Numbered from the stretch's first letter, positions 1 to 8,639 are shown. The stretch: 64,000 nt of DNA from Companilactobacillus kimchii DSM 13961 = JCM 10707 (GCF_001435445.1 NZ_AZDH01000014.1:111854-175853), one strand, 5' to 3'. The notes: a model not told the origin generated them from the letters alone. Made by a program: numbers and translations.

Positions 1-2
1 CT

Positions 3-614
3 GACAATTGGTTTACTGATTTGATCAGAACTAGTGTTGAAGTTTTAAGTTCACTACCTTCAGTTGTTGTTGGTTTGTTTGGATACTTACTATTCGTTAT
101 AAAGTTAAAACTCGGATTCTCTATCTTATCTGGTGCCATTGCTTTAACTTTCTTCAATCTCCCTCTATTAACTAGAAACATTGAAGAATCTCTACGTAGT
201 GTTCCCAACCTGCAGAGAGAAGCTGGTATGTCATTAGGTTTATCCAACTGGAAAACTACAACTAAAATTATTTTGCCGGCCGCATTACCAGGAATTTTGA
301 CTGGCTTAATCTTAAGTGCCGGTAGAATTTTTGGTGAAGCCGCTGCGCTAATTTATACAGCTGGTCAAAGTGCTCCAACCGTTGATTACAGCAATTGGAA
401 CATCTTCTCTGCCAATAGCTTTCTGAATCCAATGCGTCCTGCCGAAACCTTAGCTGTTCACATTTGGAAAGTTAATACTGAAAGTGTCACACCAGATGCA
501 AACCTAATTTCTAGTGCTTCATCTGCCGTACTTATCATCGTTATCCTTCTCTTTAACCTAGGGGCTCGTTTCTTGGGTAATAAACTATACAAAAAAATTA
601 CTGCCACGAAATGA
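3..614 (+). CDS. pstA: Phosphate ABC transporter permease PstA (5' end missing)
   Basis: Membrane permease of the high-affinity phosphate importer PstSCAB. The reading frame is already open at the window edge, so the gene begins upstream and about 203 C-terminal codons are present. The segment has the usual PstA features: a hydrophobic helix, the cytoplasmic ATPase-contact loop with EA-x3-G (EAGMSLGLSNW), then GRIFGEAAALIYTAG and further membrane helices. It is followed after 10 nt by pstB, whose ribosome site (TGAGG) overlaps the pstA stop, so the two are co-translated. The family assignment is firm; the true start cannot be seen. Confidence 0.93.
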   Translation, partial: DNWFTDLIRTSVEVLSSLPSVVVGLFGYLLFVIKLKLGFSILSGAIALTFFNLPLLTRNIEESLRSVPNLQREAGMSLGLSNWKTTTKIILPAALPGILTGLILSAGRIFGEAAALIYTAGQSAPTVDYSNWNIFSANSFLNPMRPAETLAVHIWKVNTESVTPDANLISSASSAVLIIVILLFNLGARFLGNKLYKKITATK

Positions 615-624
615 GGTACCCAAA

Positions 625-1419
625 ATGAATGAATACAATTTGAATGAATCCTATATAACAGATATTAAAGAAAAACTAGCTCTCTCCACACAAGACGTCC
701 AAGTCTATTATGGTAAGAACCAGGCAATATTTGACGCAAATCTAAACTTTCCCAGATATAAAATCACTGCTTTGATTGGGGCCTCCGGTTCAGGTAAATC
801 AACTTTTCTTCGTTGTTTGAATCGAATGAATGATAAAGTTGCTACGGTTGACGGTGAAATTTCTTATCGTGGGGTCAATATCAATTCACCAGCTACCAAT
901 GTTTACGAAGTACGTAAGCATATTGGTATGGTTTTTCAAAGACCCAATCCCTTTGCTAAGTCAATTCGTGAGAACATTACTTTTGCACTGAAGAATGCCG
1001 GAATAAAGAAAAAGAGTGACTTAGAAGAGCGTCTGGAACAAAGTTTAAAGGGAGCAGCACTTTGGGATGAGGTTAAAGACGATCTCGATAAAAGTGCTCT
1101 CGCCCTTTCAGGTGGTCAACAACAGCGTCTTTGTATTGCCAGATCAATTGCCATGCACCCAGACATCTTACTTTTAGATGAACCAGCTAGTGCACTAGAT
1201 CCTATTTCAACTTCTAAAATTGAAGAAACTTTAAAAAATTTAAGTCAAGACTATTCCATTATTATCGTTACCCATAATCTTCAACAAGCTTCACGTATCA
1301 GTGATTACACAGCTTTCTTACATTTGGGACATGTGATTGAGTACAACTCAACCGTCAATATCTTTACTAATCCTCAAATGAAAGCAACCGAAGATTATGT
1401 TTCTGGTAATTTTGGCTAA
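625..1419 (+). CDS. pstB: Phosphate ABC transporter ATP-binding protein PstB
   Basis: Cytoplasmic ATPase that drives phosphate import with PstC and PstA. Walker A GASGSGKST is at residues 52-60, the Q-loop (MVFQRPNPF) near 105, the signature LSGGQ at 161-165, Walker B with DE at 185-186, and the H-loop THN follows. The CLNRMND stretch after Walker A and QRPNPF are typical of PstB rather than other ABC ATPases. Length 264 aa, slightly long because of a polar N-terminal extension. The ATG at 625 lies 7 nt after TGAGG. It is the last gene of its operon: a terminator follows directly and no second pstB or phoU is present downstream. Confidence 0.96.
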   Translation: MNEYNLNESYITDIKEKLALSTQDVQVYYGKNQAIFDANLNFPRYKITALIGASGSGKSTFLRCLNRMNDKVATVDGEISYRGVNINSPATNVYEVRKHIGMVFQRPNPFAKSIRENITFALKNAGIKKKSDLEERLEQSLKGAALWDEVKDDLDKSALALSGGQQQRLCIARSIAMHPDILLLDEPASALDPISTSKIEETLKNLSQDYSIIIVTHNLQQASRISDYTAFLHLGHVIEYNSTVNIFTNPQMKATEDYVSGNFG

Positions 1420-1422
1420 ATA

Positions 1423-1455
1423 AAAAACGATCATTTAAAATGGTCGTTTTTTATT
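1423..1455. terminator. Bidirectional rho-independent terminator
   Basis: Stem ACGATCA / TGGTCGT flanked by an A-tract on one side and a T-tract on the other, placed just after the pstB stop and at the 3' end of the convergent minus-strand gene, so it can serve both. Confidence 0.85.
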
Positions 1456-1765
1456 TCTTCAAAATTAAGCGATACTTCTCGGCTTGCTCAGTCTTTTTAA
1501 TAACATATTGCGTAGAAATCAAATGTTGAAGATCTTCACGTTCTTTCTTATCTTGACTCATAAATAGACGATGTATCTTATGATTGAACCCTGTAACCAG
1601 AGCCATCCAGCCATTAGTAGCTGCTATTGACCAATCGGACCCACTGCCGAATACCTGTGCCTGATGTACTTGATCACAAAATTCAAAAGCTGAACCTGTA
1701 ACTTCAAATCCATCTTCTTTAGATCGAACTAATTTTTTTAAATCCCCTAAATTATCAACTGACAT
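1451..1765 (-). CDS. Conserved hypothetical protein, 104 aa
   Basis: I do not recognise a named family. The protein is soluble, has no signal peptide or membrane segment, and carries a central motif SGSDWSIAATNGWMALVTGFN that looks like a small folded domain, with a lysine-rich C-terminus. The ATG at 1763-1765 is preceded by GAGGAA, a good ribosome site. It lies downstream of the pox operon terminator on the same strand, so it probably has its own promoter. Coding status rests on the ribosome site, compact placement between terminators and ordinary codon use. Confidence 0.65.
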   Translation of the reverse strand: MSVDNLGDLKKLVRSKEDGFEVTGSAFEFCDQVHQAQVFGSGSDWSIAATNGWMALVTGFNHKIHRLFMSQDKKEREDLQHLISTQYVIKKTEQAEKYRLILKK

Positions 1766-1787
1766 ACGATTTCCTCATTTGTATAAA

Positions 1788-1823
1788 AATAAAAAGGCGA
1801 GATAATTTTTATCCCGTCTTTTA
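1788..1823 (-). terminator. Terminator of the pox operon
   Basis: On the minus strand an imperfect stem of about 13 bp (AAAAGACGGGATAA with TTATCTCGCCTTTT) is followed by T residues, three bases after the stop of the small gene behind pox. Confidence 0.75.
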
Positions 1824-1825
1824 TT

Positions 1826-2029
1826 TTACTTGTTTATCAAATAATTATATAGACCGTACATTGTAGAATCCTTCAAAGGTAATTTTTGATTATCTTCGGT
1901 TGCTTGAACAATTTTGACATAATCTTCAAAATCAGGCACCTCCAATTGTTGAATGGCTACAAACTGATCACCATTTTTATATTCCTTTGTTTTTTCTATA
2001 CCACTGTCTAAATAAGTTATCTTTAACAT
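1826..2029 (-). CDS. Small DUF4649-like protein coupled to pox, 67 aa
   Basis: A 67-aa acidic/lysine-rich protein starting MLKITYLDSG. Its length and pattern resemble DUF4649-type small proteins of lactic acid bacteria, but I assign this only tentatively. Its start codon overlaps the pox stop by one base (TAATG), a classical translational-coupling arrangement, and a terminator follows, so pox and this gene form a two-gene unit. No membrane segment or known catalytic motif is visible. Function unknown; the constant coupling to pyruvate oxidase is the main clue. Confidence 0.7.
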   Translation of the reverse strand: MLKITYLDSGIEKTKEYKNGDQFVAIQQLEVPDFEDYVKIVQATEDNQKLPLKDSTMYGLYNYLINK

Positions 2030-3789
2030 TAATCATTGTCTCCCTGAGCTCTTAAAATTTCACCGAGTGAAGGTTGTTCCTTAACATCAATATGATACTT
2101 CTTTGCATAAGCATCAACTGCATCTTGACCATACAACTTAGGGTCCAATGGCATAAAGGCCGTTGCAATCGGGTCATCTTGTTTAATTACCGCATTAACG
2201 ACGATTGGTTTCTTGTTCCCAGAAGCCTGTAGTTCTTTGATTTTGTCGAACGTTTCATTAACATCTTTAATTGACTTAACAGTAAATCCAATACCACCAA
2301 GTCCTTCAGCTACCTTAGCCCAGTCAGCACCTGTCAAATCAACCCCGTACAAGTGTTGCTTTGATGCAACTTGTTCATAGTAGATAAAACCTAATCTTTC
2401 ATTTGAAAGAATAACATTAACAACTGGCAAACCATATCTAGCTTCAGTAATTAAATCAGGTGCTACCATTGAAAATCCACCATCACCTGATAGAGTCCAA
2501 GCTTGTCCTTCAGGAACACTCAAGGCACCGGCCAATCCAGCTGGTAATCCAAAGCCCATTGTTGCAAATAAACCTGACAAGGCAAAACGTTGATTGTGAT
2601 TCATTGGCAATCCACGGACACCAAATTCAGTTACATTACCAGTATCAACACCATAAGTATCGTTAGGTCCGGCCATTTCAGCAATTTTACTTGTAACAGT
2701 TTCAGGATTCAATCCATCACTGTCATCTTTAGCAAGTTTGTCTAACCACTTGTCCCAGTTAGCTTTATTCTCTTGGTTAGCTTTCAACCAAACACCTGCT
2801 GGTAAAGTTTCTTTGGTATTGATCAAGGCTTGCAAATAACTCTTCGCATCAGCTATAACTGCATAATCAACATCAACTGTTTTACCAATATCGTAAGGGT
2901 TATTGTTTACATCGATAATCTTGACGTTTTCAGGCCAGAATCTAGCAAATGGGAATTCTGAACCGATAAACAGAATCAAATCAGTATGTTGTAAAGCTTC
3001 AAAACCTGACTTACTCCCTAGTCTACCAAAGGTACCGATGAAGTTAGGATGATCGGTACTGATAACACCAGATGCTGGAACTGTATTCATAACTGGTATG
3101 TTGAATTGTTCAGAGAACTTGGTCAAAACATCTCTTGCTCCTAGCAAACCACGTCCGGCATAAACTAATGGATGCTTAGCTTCCTTCAACATTTTCAAAG
3201 TATTTTGAACATCATCTGGATTGATTGTTTGAGAATAAGTATTCTTTACAATCTTTGGAGTCTTGGCAGGTGTGTAATCAATTTCCTTAGTTGTTAAATC
3301 TTCTGGCAAAATAACGACCGCTACACCATTTTGACGATATGCTTCACGAATGGCCTGATTAATTACATAAGGAATTTGTTCTGCTGTTGTGACGGTACGG
3401 TTATAAACTGCAACATCACTAAACATTGGTCCTTCATCCATTTCTTGGAAGTAATTAGTATTCATATTTTCTTGTGGTACTTGACCTACTAAAGCCAAAA
3501 CAGGAACGTGATCCATCTTGGCATCATACAATCCATTGAATAAATGTGTGGCACCAGGGCCGGCAGAACCAAAGGCGACACCAATCTTACCTGTGAATTT
3601 AGCATCAGCCGAAGCAGCAATAGCGCCTACTTCTTCATGACGTACTTGAATATACTTAACCTTATCTTTTTCTAAATAAAGACCTTCAACGGTATGGTTG
3701 ATTGAACCACCAGGTACACCATAAATGTGGTCAACACCCCAATCCTCAAGAACTTTTACTAAAGCTTGCCCAGCTATCATTTTTGTCAT
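2029..3789 (-). CDS. pox: Pyruvate oxidase (acetyl-phosphate forming)
   Basis: Thiamine-diphosphate, FAD-dependent enzyme that converts pyruvate, phosphate and oxygen to acetyl phosphate, CO2 and hydrogen peroxide in the cytoplasm; in lactobacilli it is used in aerobic growth and stationary phase. Order of domains: N-terminal PYR domain with VRHEE (the activating glutamate near residues 52-53), a central FAD domain, and a C-terminal ThDP domain with the GDGGF motif near residue 434 and a closing SNERLGF. Length 586 aa agrees with lactobacillar POX (about 600). It could be confused with acetolactate synthase, but the whole-length pattern (GQVPQENMNTNYFQEMDEGPMF) is pyruvate oxidase. A cre-like site lies over its promoter. 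Confidence 0.93.
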   Translation of the reverse strand: MTKMIAGQALVKVLEDWGVDHIYGVPGGSINHTVEGLYLEKDKVKYIQVRHEEVGAIAASADAKFTGKIGVAFGSAGPGATHLFNGLYDAKMDHVPVLALVGQVPQENMNTNYFQEMDEGPMFSDVAVYNRTVTTAEQIPYVINQAIREAYRQNGVAVVILPEDLTTKEIDYTPAKTPKIVKNTYSQTINPDDVQNTLKMLKEAKHPLVYAGRGLLGARDVLTKFSEQFNIPVMNTVPASGVISTDHPNFIGTFGRLGSKSGFEALQHTDLILFIGSEFPFARFWPENVKIIDVNNNPYDIGKTVDVDYAVIADAKSYLQALINTKETLPAGVWLKANQENKANWDKWLDKLAKDDSDGLNPETVTSKIAEMAGPNDTYGVDTGNVTEFGVRGLPMNHNQRFALSGLFATMGFGLPAGLAGALSVPEGQAWTLSGDGGFSMVAPDLITEARYGLPVVNVILSNERLGFIYYEQVASKQHLYGVDLTGADWAKVAEGLGGIGFTVKSIKDVNETFDKIKELQASGNKKPIVVNAVIKQDDPIATAFMPLDPKLYGQDAVDAYAKKYHIDVKEQPSLGEILRAQGDND

Positions 3790-3833
3790 ATTTACACTTT
3801 CCTTTCGAAAACCTCAATTAACATTTATGCATA

Positions 3834-3839
3834 ACTATA
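3834..3839 (-). promoter_or_regulatory. Putative -10 element of the pox promoter
   Basis: TATAGT on the minus strand about 45 nt before the pox start. The expected -35 position (TGATAA) is weak and is covered by the cre-like site just upstream. Confidence 0.4.
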
Positions 3840-3848
3840 TAAGTTGCC

Positions 3849-3862
3849 TGCAAACGTTATCA
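3849..3862. promoter_or_regulatory. cre-like CcpA operator of pox
   Basis: TGCAAACGTTATCA fits the loose catabolite-responsive consensus TGNNANCGNTNNCA at every fixed base. It sits between the -35 and -10 positions of the likely pox promoter, which would give glucose repression. Carbon-catabolite repression of pox genes is known in lactobacilli; here it is inferred from the site. Confidence 0.65.
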
Positions 3863-3934
3863 TCGAATACTTTAGCGAAAAAATCAAATAATTAATCTCG
3901 ATATATTTTGTAATTGTATACAAAACTTCAACAA

Positions 3935-3964
3935 AAAAAGCAAGGCAAGCGCCCTGCTTTGTAA
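3935..3964 (-). terminator. Rho-independent terminator of the small membrane protein gene
   Basis: Minus-strand stem AAAGCAGGG / CCTTGCTTT with loop CGCTTG, followed by a run of seven T. Confidence 0.85.
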
Positions 3965-3969
3965 TTTCA

Positions 3970-4218
3970 TCAATTGTTGAAAAACTGTGATACAACTAGG
4001 AAAACTATTCCACCAACAATTACCCCAATACCGATAATGAGATAATTCCACAATCCTAATACCCCTAAAAGAATTAAGATAATCCCAATTATTGGATGAT
4101 GTAACAACGCAATTCCTGTCTTGATAAATAACCAAATAATTACAAGAATTGCTGCCCCAATAGCAATCAATATCGGTGCCGAGCTACTAGTCGTGCTGGC
4201 TGCCATTAATGTGAGCAT
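3970..4218 (-). CDS. Small integral membrane protein, 82 aa
   Basis: Two or three hydrophobic helices cover nearly the whole chain (ILIAIGAAILVIIWLF, then GIILILLGVLGLW, then IGVIVGGIVFLVV). No catalytic motif is visible. The start at 4218 is supported by a near-perfect AAAGGAGG ribosome site 9 nt upstream, and its own terminator follows, so it is a single-gene unit expected to be well translated. Function unknown; small glycine/isoleucine-rich membrane proteins like this are often stress or cell-envelope related, which is only a guess. Confidence 0.75.
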   Translation of the reverse strand: MLTLMAASTTSSSAPILIAIGAAILVIIWLFIKTGIALLHHPIIGIILILLGVLGLWNYLIIGIGVIVGGIVFLVVSQFFNN

Positions 4219-4406
4219 TTTAAGCCTCCTTTTGTAGATTAGATTATATCATTAATGACTTTAACTAGTATATTATTTTGTGTAATTAAATATCTTTTAA
4301 AAAAATATATAATTTACTGTAAATCTCATGAAAATAATATTACAATCAAAGCTTAAAGCAATTACGGATGTGTACATTTATCTTTTTGATCCAAAGGAGT
4401 TTTATT

Positions 4407-5063
4407 TTGATATTTAAACCAAATAATCACAGAAAGTGGCTTTCTTTAACCTATGTAGTTATCTTCTTTTTACTAGAGATTATGATTGTCAGCAATAATT
4501 CTTTCATTTTAGGATTTGACCACTCTATTCAAAATATTCTAGGTAGCATAGTATCACCTGCTAACACTAAAATATTTTCTACAATTACATTTTTAGGTAG
4601 TCCTATGATGGACGTGATTTACCTATTATTAATTATGTTTATTCTTTTCAAAAAGGGTAAAAAGGATTCTAGTTTATGGATTGGTTTCATTCTAATTAGT
4701 GGAAATATTATTGCTTTCCTTGTAAAAATGACCGTCAGACGCCAAAGGCCACTGGGAAAAATCATCCCTGCTTCAGGATATAGTTTTCCTAGCGGTCATG
4801 TCTTTGGAACTACTCTGGTTATTCTGACATTAATTTTTCTAATTTTACCTGTTATTAAAAAGGTATCTAATAGGAAAATCATCACAGGATTATTAATAAC
4901 CTGGCTTATAATTGTTGCTATTTCAAGAGTATACCTCAGAGGACATTTTCCCAGTGATGTTATCGGGAGTGCCTTATTGGCTGGTACTTGGTGGGAATGT
5001 TGTGAACTACTATATTTAAGATACTATGACTCAATCACTAATCTAATTGATCATAAAGACTAA
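4407..5063 (+). CDS. PAP2-family membrane phosphatase
   Basis: Integral membrane lipid phosphatase (type 2 phosphatidic acid phosphatase / undecaprenyl-diphosphate phosphatase group) acting on phospholipid or polyprenyl phosphates. The three superfamily signatures are present in order: KMTVRRQRP (K-x6-RP), FPSGH, and SRVYLRGHFPSD (SR-x5-H-x3-D), with six hydrophobic segments around them. I choose the TTG at 4407 because AAAGGAG lies 7 nt before it; an ATG 39 nt upstream in the same frame lacks a ribosome site. Product 218 aa. A strong terminator follows immediately. The exact substrate cannot be read from sequence. Confidence 0.9.
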   Translation: MIFKPNNHRKWLSLTYVVIFFLLEIMIVSNNSFILGFDHSIQNILGSIVSPANTKIFSTITFLGSPMMDVIYLLLIMFILFKKGKKDSSLWIGFILISGNIIAFLVKMTVRRQRPLGKIIPASGYSFPSGHVFGTTLVILTLIFLILPVIKKVSNRKIITGLLITWLIIVAISRVYLRGHFPSDVIGSALLAGTWWECCELLYLRYYDSITNLIDHKD

Positions 5064-5103
5064 AATACTCAATCGACTGTTAGGGTCGATTGAGTATTTT
5101 TTT
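5062..5103. terminator. Strong bidirectional terminator
   Basis: Perfect 16-bp stem (left arm 5062-5077, right arm 5085-5100) with A and T tracts on either side, between the PAP2 gene and the convergent phnW. Confidence 0.95.
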
Positions 5104-6193
5104 ATCTATTAACGATTTCCTTCACAGCTGATAATAGTTTCGTAATATCCTCATCATAAACTTCCCCAATATTACCAATTCTAAATGTTGGCACTTGAGA
5201 AATCTTCCCAGGATAAATAACAAACCCATCTTCCTTTAATTCTTGATAGAATTTATGAAAATCAAAATCATCACTTGGATAAATAAATGACGTGATAATT
5301 GGTGATTGAAATTCTTCATCAATTAAAACTTTAAAACCAAGTTCTTCCATACCAGAGGCCAGATGCTTTTGATTATTTACATAACGTTGATGGCGTGCTA
5401 TTACTCCACCTTCTTCATTTAGCTCCTTTAGAGCTTCCGCAAAAGCATGGACAACATGAGTTGGTGAAGTAAATCTCCACTTACCATTGTTACGTTCCAT
5501 TTCATCATATTGTCCATATAGATCCAGCGACAATGTTCTAGCAATTCCTTTAGCGGCTTCTAAAATCTTTCTTTTAGCAATAACAAATGAGAATCCAGGT
5601 ACGCCTTGAATACATTTGTTAGAACTACTAATCAAGAAATCAATTTTATTAGCTTTCACATCAATTGGAACTCCACCAAAACTACTCATTGCATCGACAA
5701 TTGTGATTACTCCACGATCACTGACCTTAGGAATAATTTCTTCAATTGGATTTAGAATTCCAGTTGTTGTTTCGCAATGAATCATTGCAAAATGAGTTAC
5801 GTCTGGATTTTCATCCAAAGCTTTTGTAACTTGTTCCAAAGTAATTGGTTGTCTTTCATCAACAACTAAATCAACATGCTTAATACCATAAACATCAGCC
5901 ATTTCACTGATACGTTTACCATATGCACCATTGATAGCAATTAATAACTTATCATTATCAGAAATAGTCGAACTAATTACTGATTCAACTCCATAAGTTC
6001 CACTACCTTGAATTGGTACAGCTGAATATTCTTCTTCACTAACTTGTGCTACGTCCAGTAGCGAATGACGAAATGATTGTGTAATCTTTTTATAATCGTC
6101 ATCCCAAGTACAGTAATCAAAATCCATTGCACCTTTTACTTTTTCACTAGTAGTTAATGGTCCAGGTGTTAGAAGCAAATATTTTTTTACCAT
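5102..6193 (-). CDS. phnW: 2-aminoethylphosphonate--pyruvate transaminase
   Basis: PLP-dependent class V aminotransferase moving the amino group of 2-aminoethylphosphonate to pyruvate, giving phosphonoacetaldehyde and alanine. The PLP-binding lysine is K193 in SSSNKCIQGVPG, the ring-contacting aspartate D167 in VDAMSSFG, and the N-terminal LTPGPL motif is typical. 363 aa matches the family (about 365). Its first codons overlap the end of phnX by 7 nt, so the two are coupled, and phnX takes the product. It is the last gene of the phosphonate operon and ends in a strong terminator. Confidence 0.95.
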   Translation of the reverse strand: MVKKYLLLTPGPLTTSEKVKGAMDFDYCTWDDDYKKITQSFRHSLLDVAQVSEEEYSAVPIQGSGTYGVESVISSTISDNDKLLIAINGAYGKRISEMADVYGIKHVDLVVDERQPITLEQVTKALDENPDVTHFAMIHCETTTGILNPIEEIIPKVSDRGVITIVDAMSSFGGVPIDVKANKIDFLISSSNKCIQGVPGFSFVIAKRKILEAAKGIARTLSLDLYGQYDEMERNNGKWRFTSPTHVVHAFAEALKELNEEGGVIARHQRYVNNQKHLASGMEELGFKVLIDEEFQSPIITSFIYPSDDFDFHKFYQELKEDGFVIYPGKISQVPTFRIGNIGEVYDEDITKLLSAVKEIVNR

Positions 6194-6981
6194 TTTTTAT
6201 CCATCGATTCATTTAAATATTCAATAATTTGAACCAAGTCATAAATGCTGTCAATTATAAAATCAGCATTAACAGATTCAAATTTACGTTTTACTTCATT
6301 ACGTTTAGCAATTTGTTGCTCGTTATCCAATTCATCAAATTCAACCTGTGATAATCCCATTAAACTACTGCCTTCGACTATCCCAACTGTTTTGACACCA
6401 GCATTACGACCTTCTTCAATATCTACTAAAGTATCCCCTACTTTAATTATCTTTTTGGAATCATCAATATTGAATTTTCTCATAATCAATTGGATCATTG
6501 CTGGAGAAGGACGTCCTTGATTATTAACATCTTCCGACGTCACAACTAAATCAGGAGTATAGCCATATTCTGCAGCTTTATATTCAACAATCTTCATCAT
6601 TTCCGCAGTATAACCAGTAGTAGTTGCAACTTTAATGCCGTAATCTTTCAAATAATTGAAAGTCTTTAATACACCTGATTTCAATTCTGTATATTCTTTT
6701 AAATAATGAATCAATGATTGTTGAAAACCGGCATATATTTTTTTACGGTCATCATTGTTAGGTAATGCTGAATACTTTTCTTGCCACTGCTGCTTAACAT
6801 CATCGAGTTCAAGAATTTTGCCAATGTGGTCCCACTTGGCCATTCCCATATCTCGACGAATTTCTTCATCACTTAATTCTATTCCGGCATCTTTAAACGC
6901 CTTTTTGAATGCGATGACTGGTGCTAAACTCCCATAATCAACGGTTGTTCCCGCCCAGTCGAAAATAACTGCTTCAATCAT
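6187..6981 (-). CDS. phnX: Phosphonoacetaldehyde hydrolase (phosphonatase)
   Basis: HAD-superfamily enzyme splitting the C-P bond of phosphonoacetaldehyde to acetaldehyde and phosphate. Seen in the sequence: nucleophile D8 in FDWAGTTVDYGS (the alanine two residues on is typical of phosphonatases), Schiff-base lysine K49 in GMAKWDH inside the cap domain, and C-terminal KVGDTLVDIEEG for magnesium binding. 264 aa, usual size. RBS GGGAGAG precedes the ATG. Together with phnW it completes 2-aminoethylphosphonate breakdown. Confidence 0.95.
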   Translation of the reverse strand: MIEAVIFDWAGTTVDYGSLAPVIAFKKAFKDAGIELSDEEIRRDMGMAKWDHIGKILELDDVKQQWQEKYSALPNNDDRKKIYAGFQQSLIHYLKEYTELKSGVLKTFNYLKDYGIKVATTTGYTAEMMKIVEYKAAEYGYTPDLVVTSEDVNNQGRPSPAMIQLIMRKFNIDDSKKIIKVGDTLVDIEEGRNAGVKTVGIVEGSSLMGLSQVEFDELDNEQQIAKRNEVKRKFESVNADFIIDSIYDLVQIIEYLNESMDKKW

Positions 6982-6999
6982 AAAAATTCTCTCCCTAAC

Positions 7000-7851
7000 T
7001 TAACGATCTAAATAGAAATGTCTTATTTTGACCGCAATAAACTCAAGCAAAAATGTTACTAAAATAATTAAGTAAACGATAAATCCTACTTCATGAAAAT
7101 CAAAACTCATACCACTGGCAACAAATAATTGGTATCCAATTCCTCCGGCACCAGCGGCAGCGCCAACAGCAATTGCATTAGCAAAGTTAATTTCTAAACG
7201 AATAAACGTCCATGAAACAAATGAGGCCATGATGGTTGGCCAAATAGCTTGAAATACAATTACCCAAAATTTACTTCCTGTAACTTCCAATGATTCAATA
7301 GTAGATTTATCAATTCCTTCAATACTTTCTGAATAAGCTTTAGTTAAGTAAGCCACACTGTGGAAACTTAATCCTAAAATAGCCGCAGTTGATCCTAATC
7401 CACAAACAATGGAAAAGATCAAAGCCCAGATAATTGTTGGAATAGCTCTTACAACAGCCATAACTACTCTAATAATTGTTCCTAGATAAACATTAGTTAG
7501 ATTTTTAGAAGCTAAGACGGCAAAGAAAAATCCGAATACAGCTCCAATAATGGTTGTCATAATTGAAATGAGCAAGCTCATTCCTAAACCTTGTAGTAGT
7601 TCTCCTAATCCATCACTACCAGTACTAGGTTGTAAAAACATTTGGTGGAGTGTTGACGTTAATTCTTTAACTGCTGCATTTAACTGCACATTAGCCGTAT
7701 CCAAATGTGTCAGTGTAAAACCTGTAATCAACAATAATGAGACGAATACTAACAAAATCATTACTCGGGATAAACTAGTCTCATGTAATTTAATGTTGGG
7801 TGAACTTGGCAACTGAGGTTTTTTAATAACCCTATCTTCGCTATCTATCAT
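7000..7851 (-). CDS. phnE: Phosphonate ABC transporter permease, second subunit
   Basis: Binding-protein-dependent transport permease of the PhnE family, with an N-terminal helix (MILLVFVSLLLITGF), a periplasmic-type loop, then the five-helix core. The EA-like ATPase-contact loop is IESLEVTGSKFWVIVFQAIWP. Located downstream of another phnE; its start overlaps the end of that gene by 4 nt, so the two permeases are made together and probably form a heterodimer. Follows the usual phnCDE1E2 arrangement. 283 aa. Confidence 0.92.
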   Translation of the reverse strand: MIDSEDRVIKKPQLPSSPNIKLHETSLSRVMILLVFVSLLLITGFTLTHLDTANVQLNAAVKELTSTLHQMFLQPSTGSDGLGELLQGLGMSLLISIMTTIIGAVFGFFFAVLASKNLTNVYLGTIIRVVMAVVRAIPTIIWALIFSIVCGLGSTAAILGLSFHSVAYLTKAYSESIEGIDKSTIESLEVTGSKFWVIVFQAIWPTIMASFVSWTFIRLEINFANAIAVGAAAGAGGIGYQLFVASGMSFDFHEVGFIVYLIILVTFLLEFIAVKIRHFYLDR

Positions 7852-8639
7852 AAGATTACCTTTCTAATTTGATTTGAAATTAATTCCAGTCCAATTACCA
7901 CGATAATAATGGACAAGACAGTCATTCCAGCAGCATCAAATCTAAAGCTCTTGTAATATAAATCGAAAATGAATCCAATCCCTGTACCTGTCAAAATTCC
8001 AACCAACGTAGCATCACGGACGTTATTTTCTATCATATAAAGAATCCAACTTAGAACACTAGGCAAGATTTGTGGCAAAACAGCTTGAAAGATAACTTGG
8101 AAATAACTTGCCCCAGTAGCTTTCAAAGCCAACATCGTCTCACTTGCCTCGTCCTCAATAATCTCCATAAAAGCACGGATTAAAAATCCAATGGACATTA
8201 ATAGCAAAGCTAAGAATCCAGTAAAATCACTTTGTTTAAATGAAAATAGTAAAATCATTGACCAAGCAACTAATGGAATATTTCTAAAGAAAGAAGCTAT
8301 TCCACGCACAATCAATTGAACAAAGCCATTTATACCAGTGACTTTAGAACCAATTAGAGCTACAAAGATGGAAATAATAGCAGCCACTACTGTTGAAGAA
8401 ATGGCCAACAACACCGTTTGCATCAATTTTTGCCAAATCTTAGGTAGATACTCTACTGACTTAGCTGTAGGTTGAAAGTTAATACCTAACCACCCAAAAG
8501 CTCTGGGAACTGCCATTAGTCCGCTTAAATTATCAAAGTTTAGAACCCAACTACCTAATATATAGGTACCGCCAATAATTGCGATTATCGCGGTTTGATA
8601 CCAACCTTTGCGTGTTAAATATTTTGCAGAAGATTGCAT
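7848..8639 (-). CDS. phnE: Phosphonate ABC transporter permease, first subunit
   Basis: PhnE-family permease, 263 aa, six predicted helices; contact loop ALKATGASYFQVIFQAVLPQILP. Its start shares a base with the phnC stop (8639), and its stop overlaps the next phnE. Pairs with the second permease to form the membrane channel for phosphonate import. Confidence 0.92.
   Translation of the reverse strand: MQSSAKYLTRKGWYQTAIIAIIGGTYILGSWVLNFDNLSGLMAVPRAFGWLGINFQPTAKSVEYLPKIWQKLMQTVLLAISSTVVAAIISIFVALIGSKVTGINGFVQLIVRGIASFFRNIPLVAWSMILLFSFKQSDFTGFLALLLMSIGFLIRAFMEIIEDEASETMLALKATGASYFQVIFQAVLPQILPSVLSWILYMIENNVRDATLVGILTGTGIGFIFDLYYKSFRFDAAGMTVLSIIIVVIGLELISNQIRKVIL

Noticed and set aside
3884..4135. 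83-codon minus-strand ORF overlapping the small membrane protein
   Set aside because: Out of frame with the membrane-protein gene that has a strong ribosome site; this one crosses the terminator.
4313..4323. Short palindrome TTTACTGTAAA before the PAP2 gene
   Set aside because: Only 11 bp in very AT-rich DNA and no aligned promoter; chance is likely.
4368..4406. Upstream ATG for the PAP2 gene
   Set aside because: In frame, but without a ribosome site; the TTG at 4407 has AAAGGAG at ideal distance.
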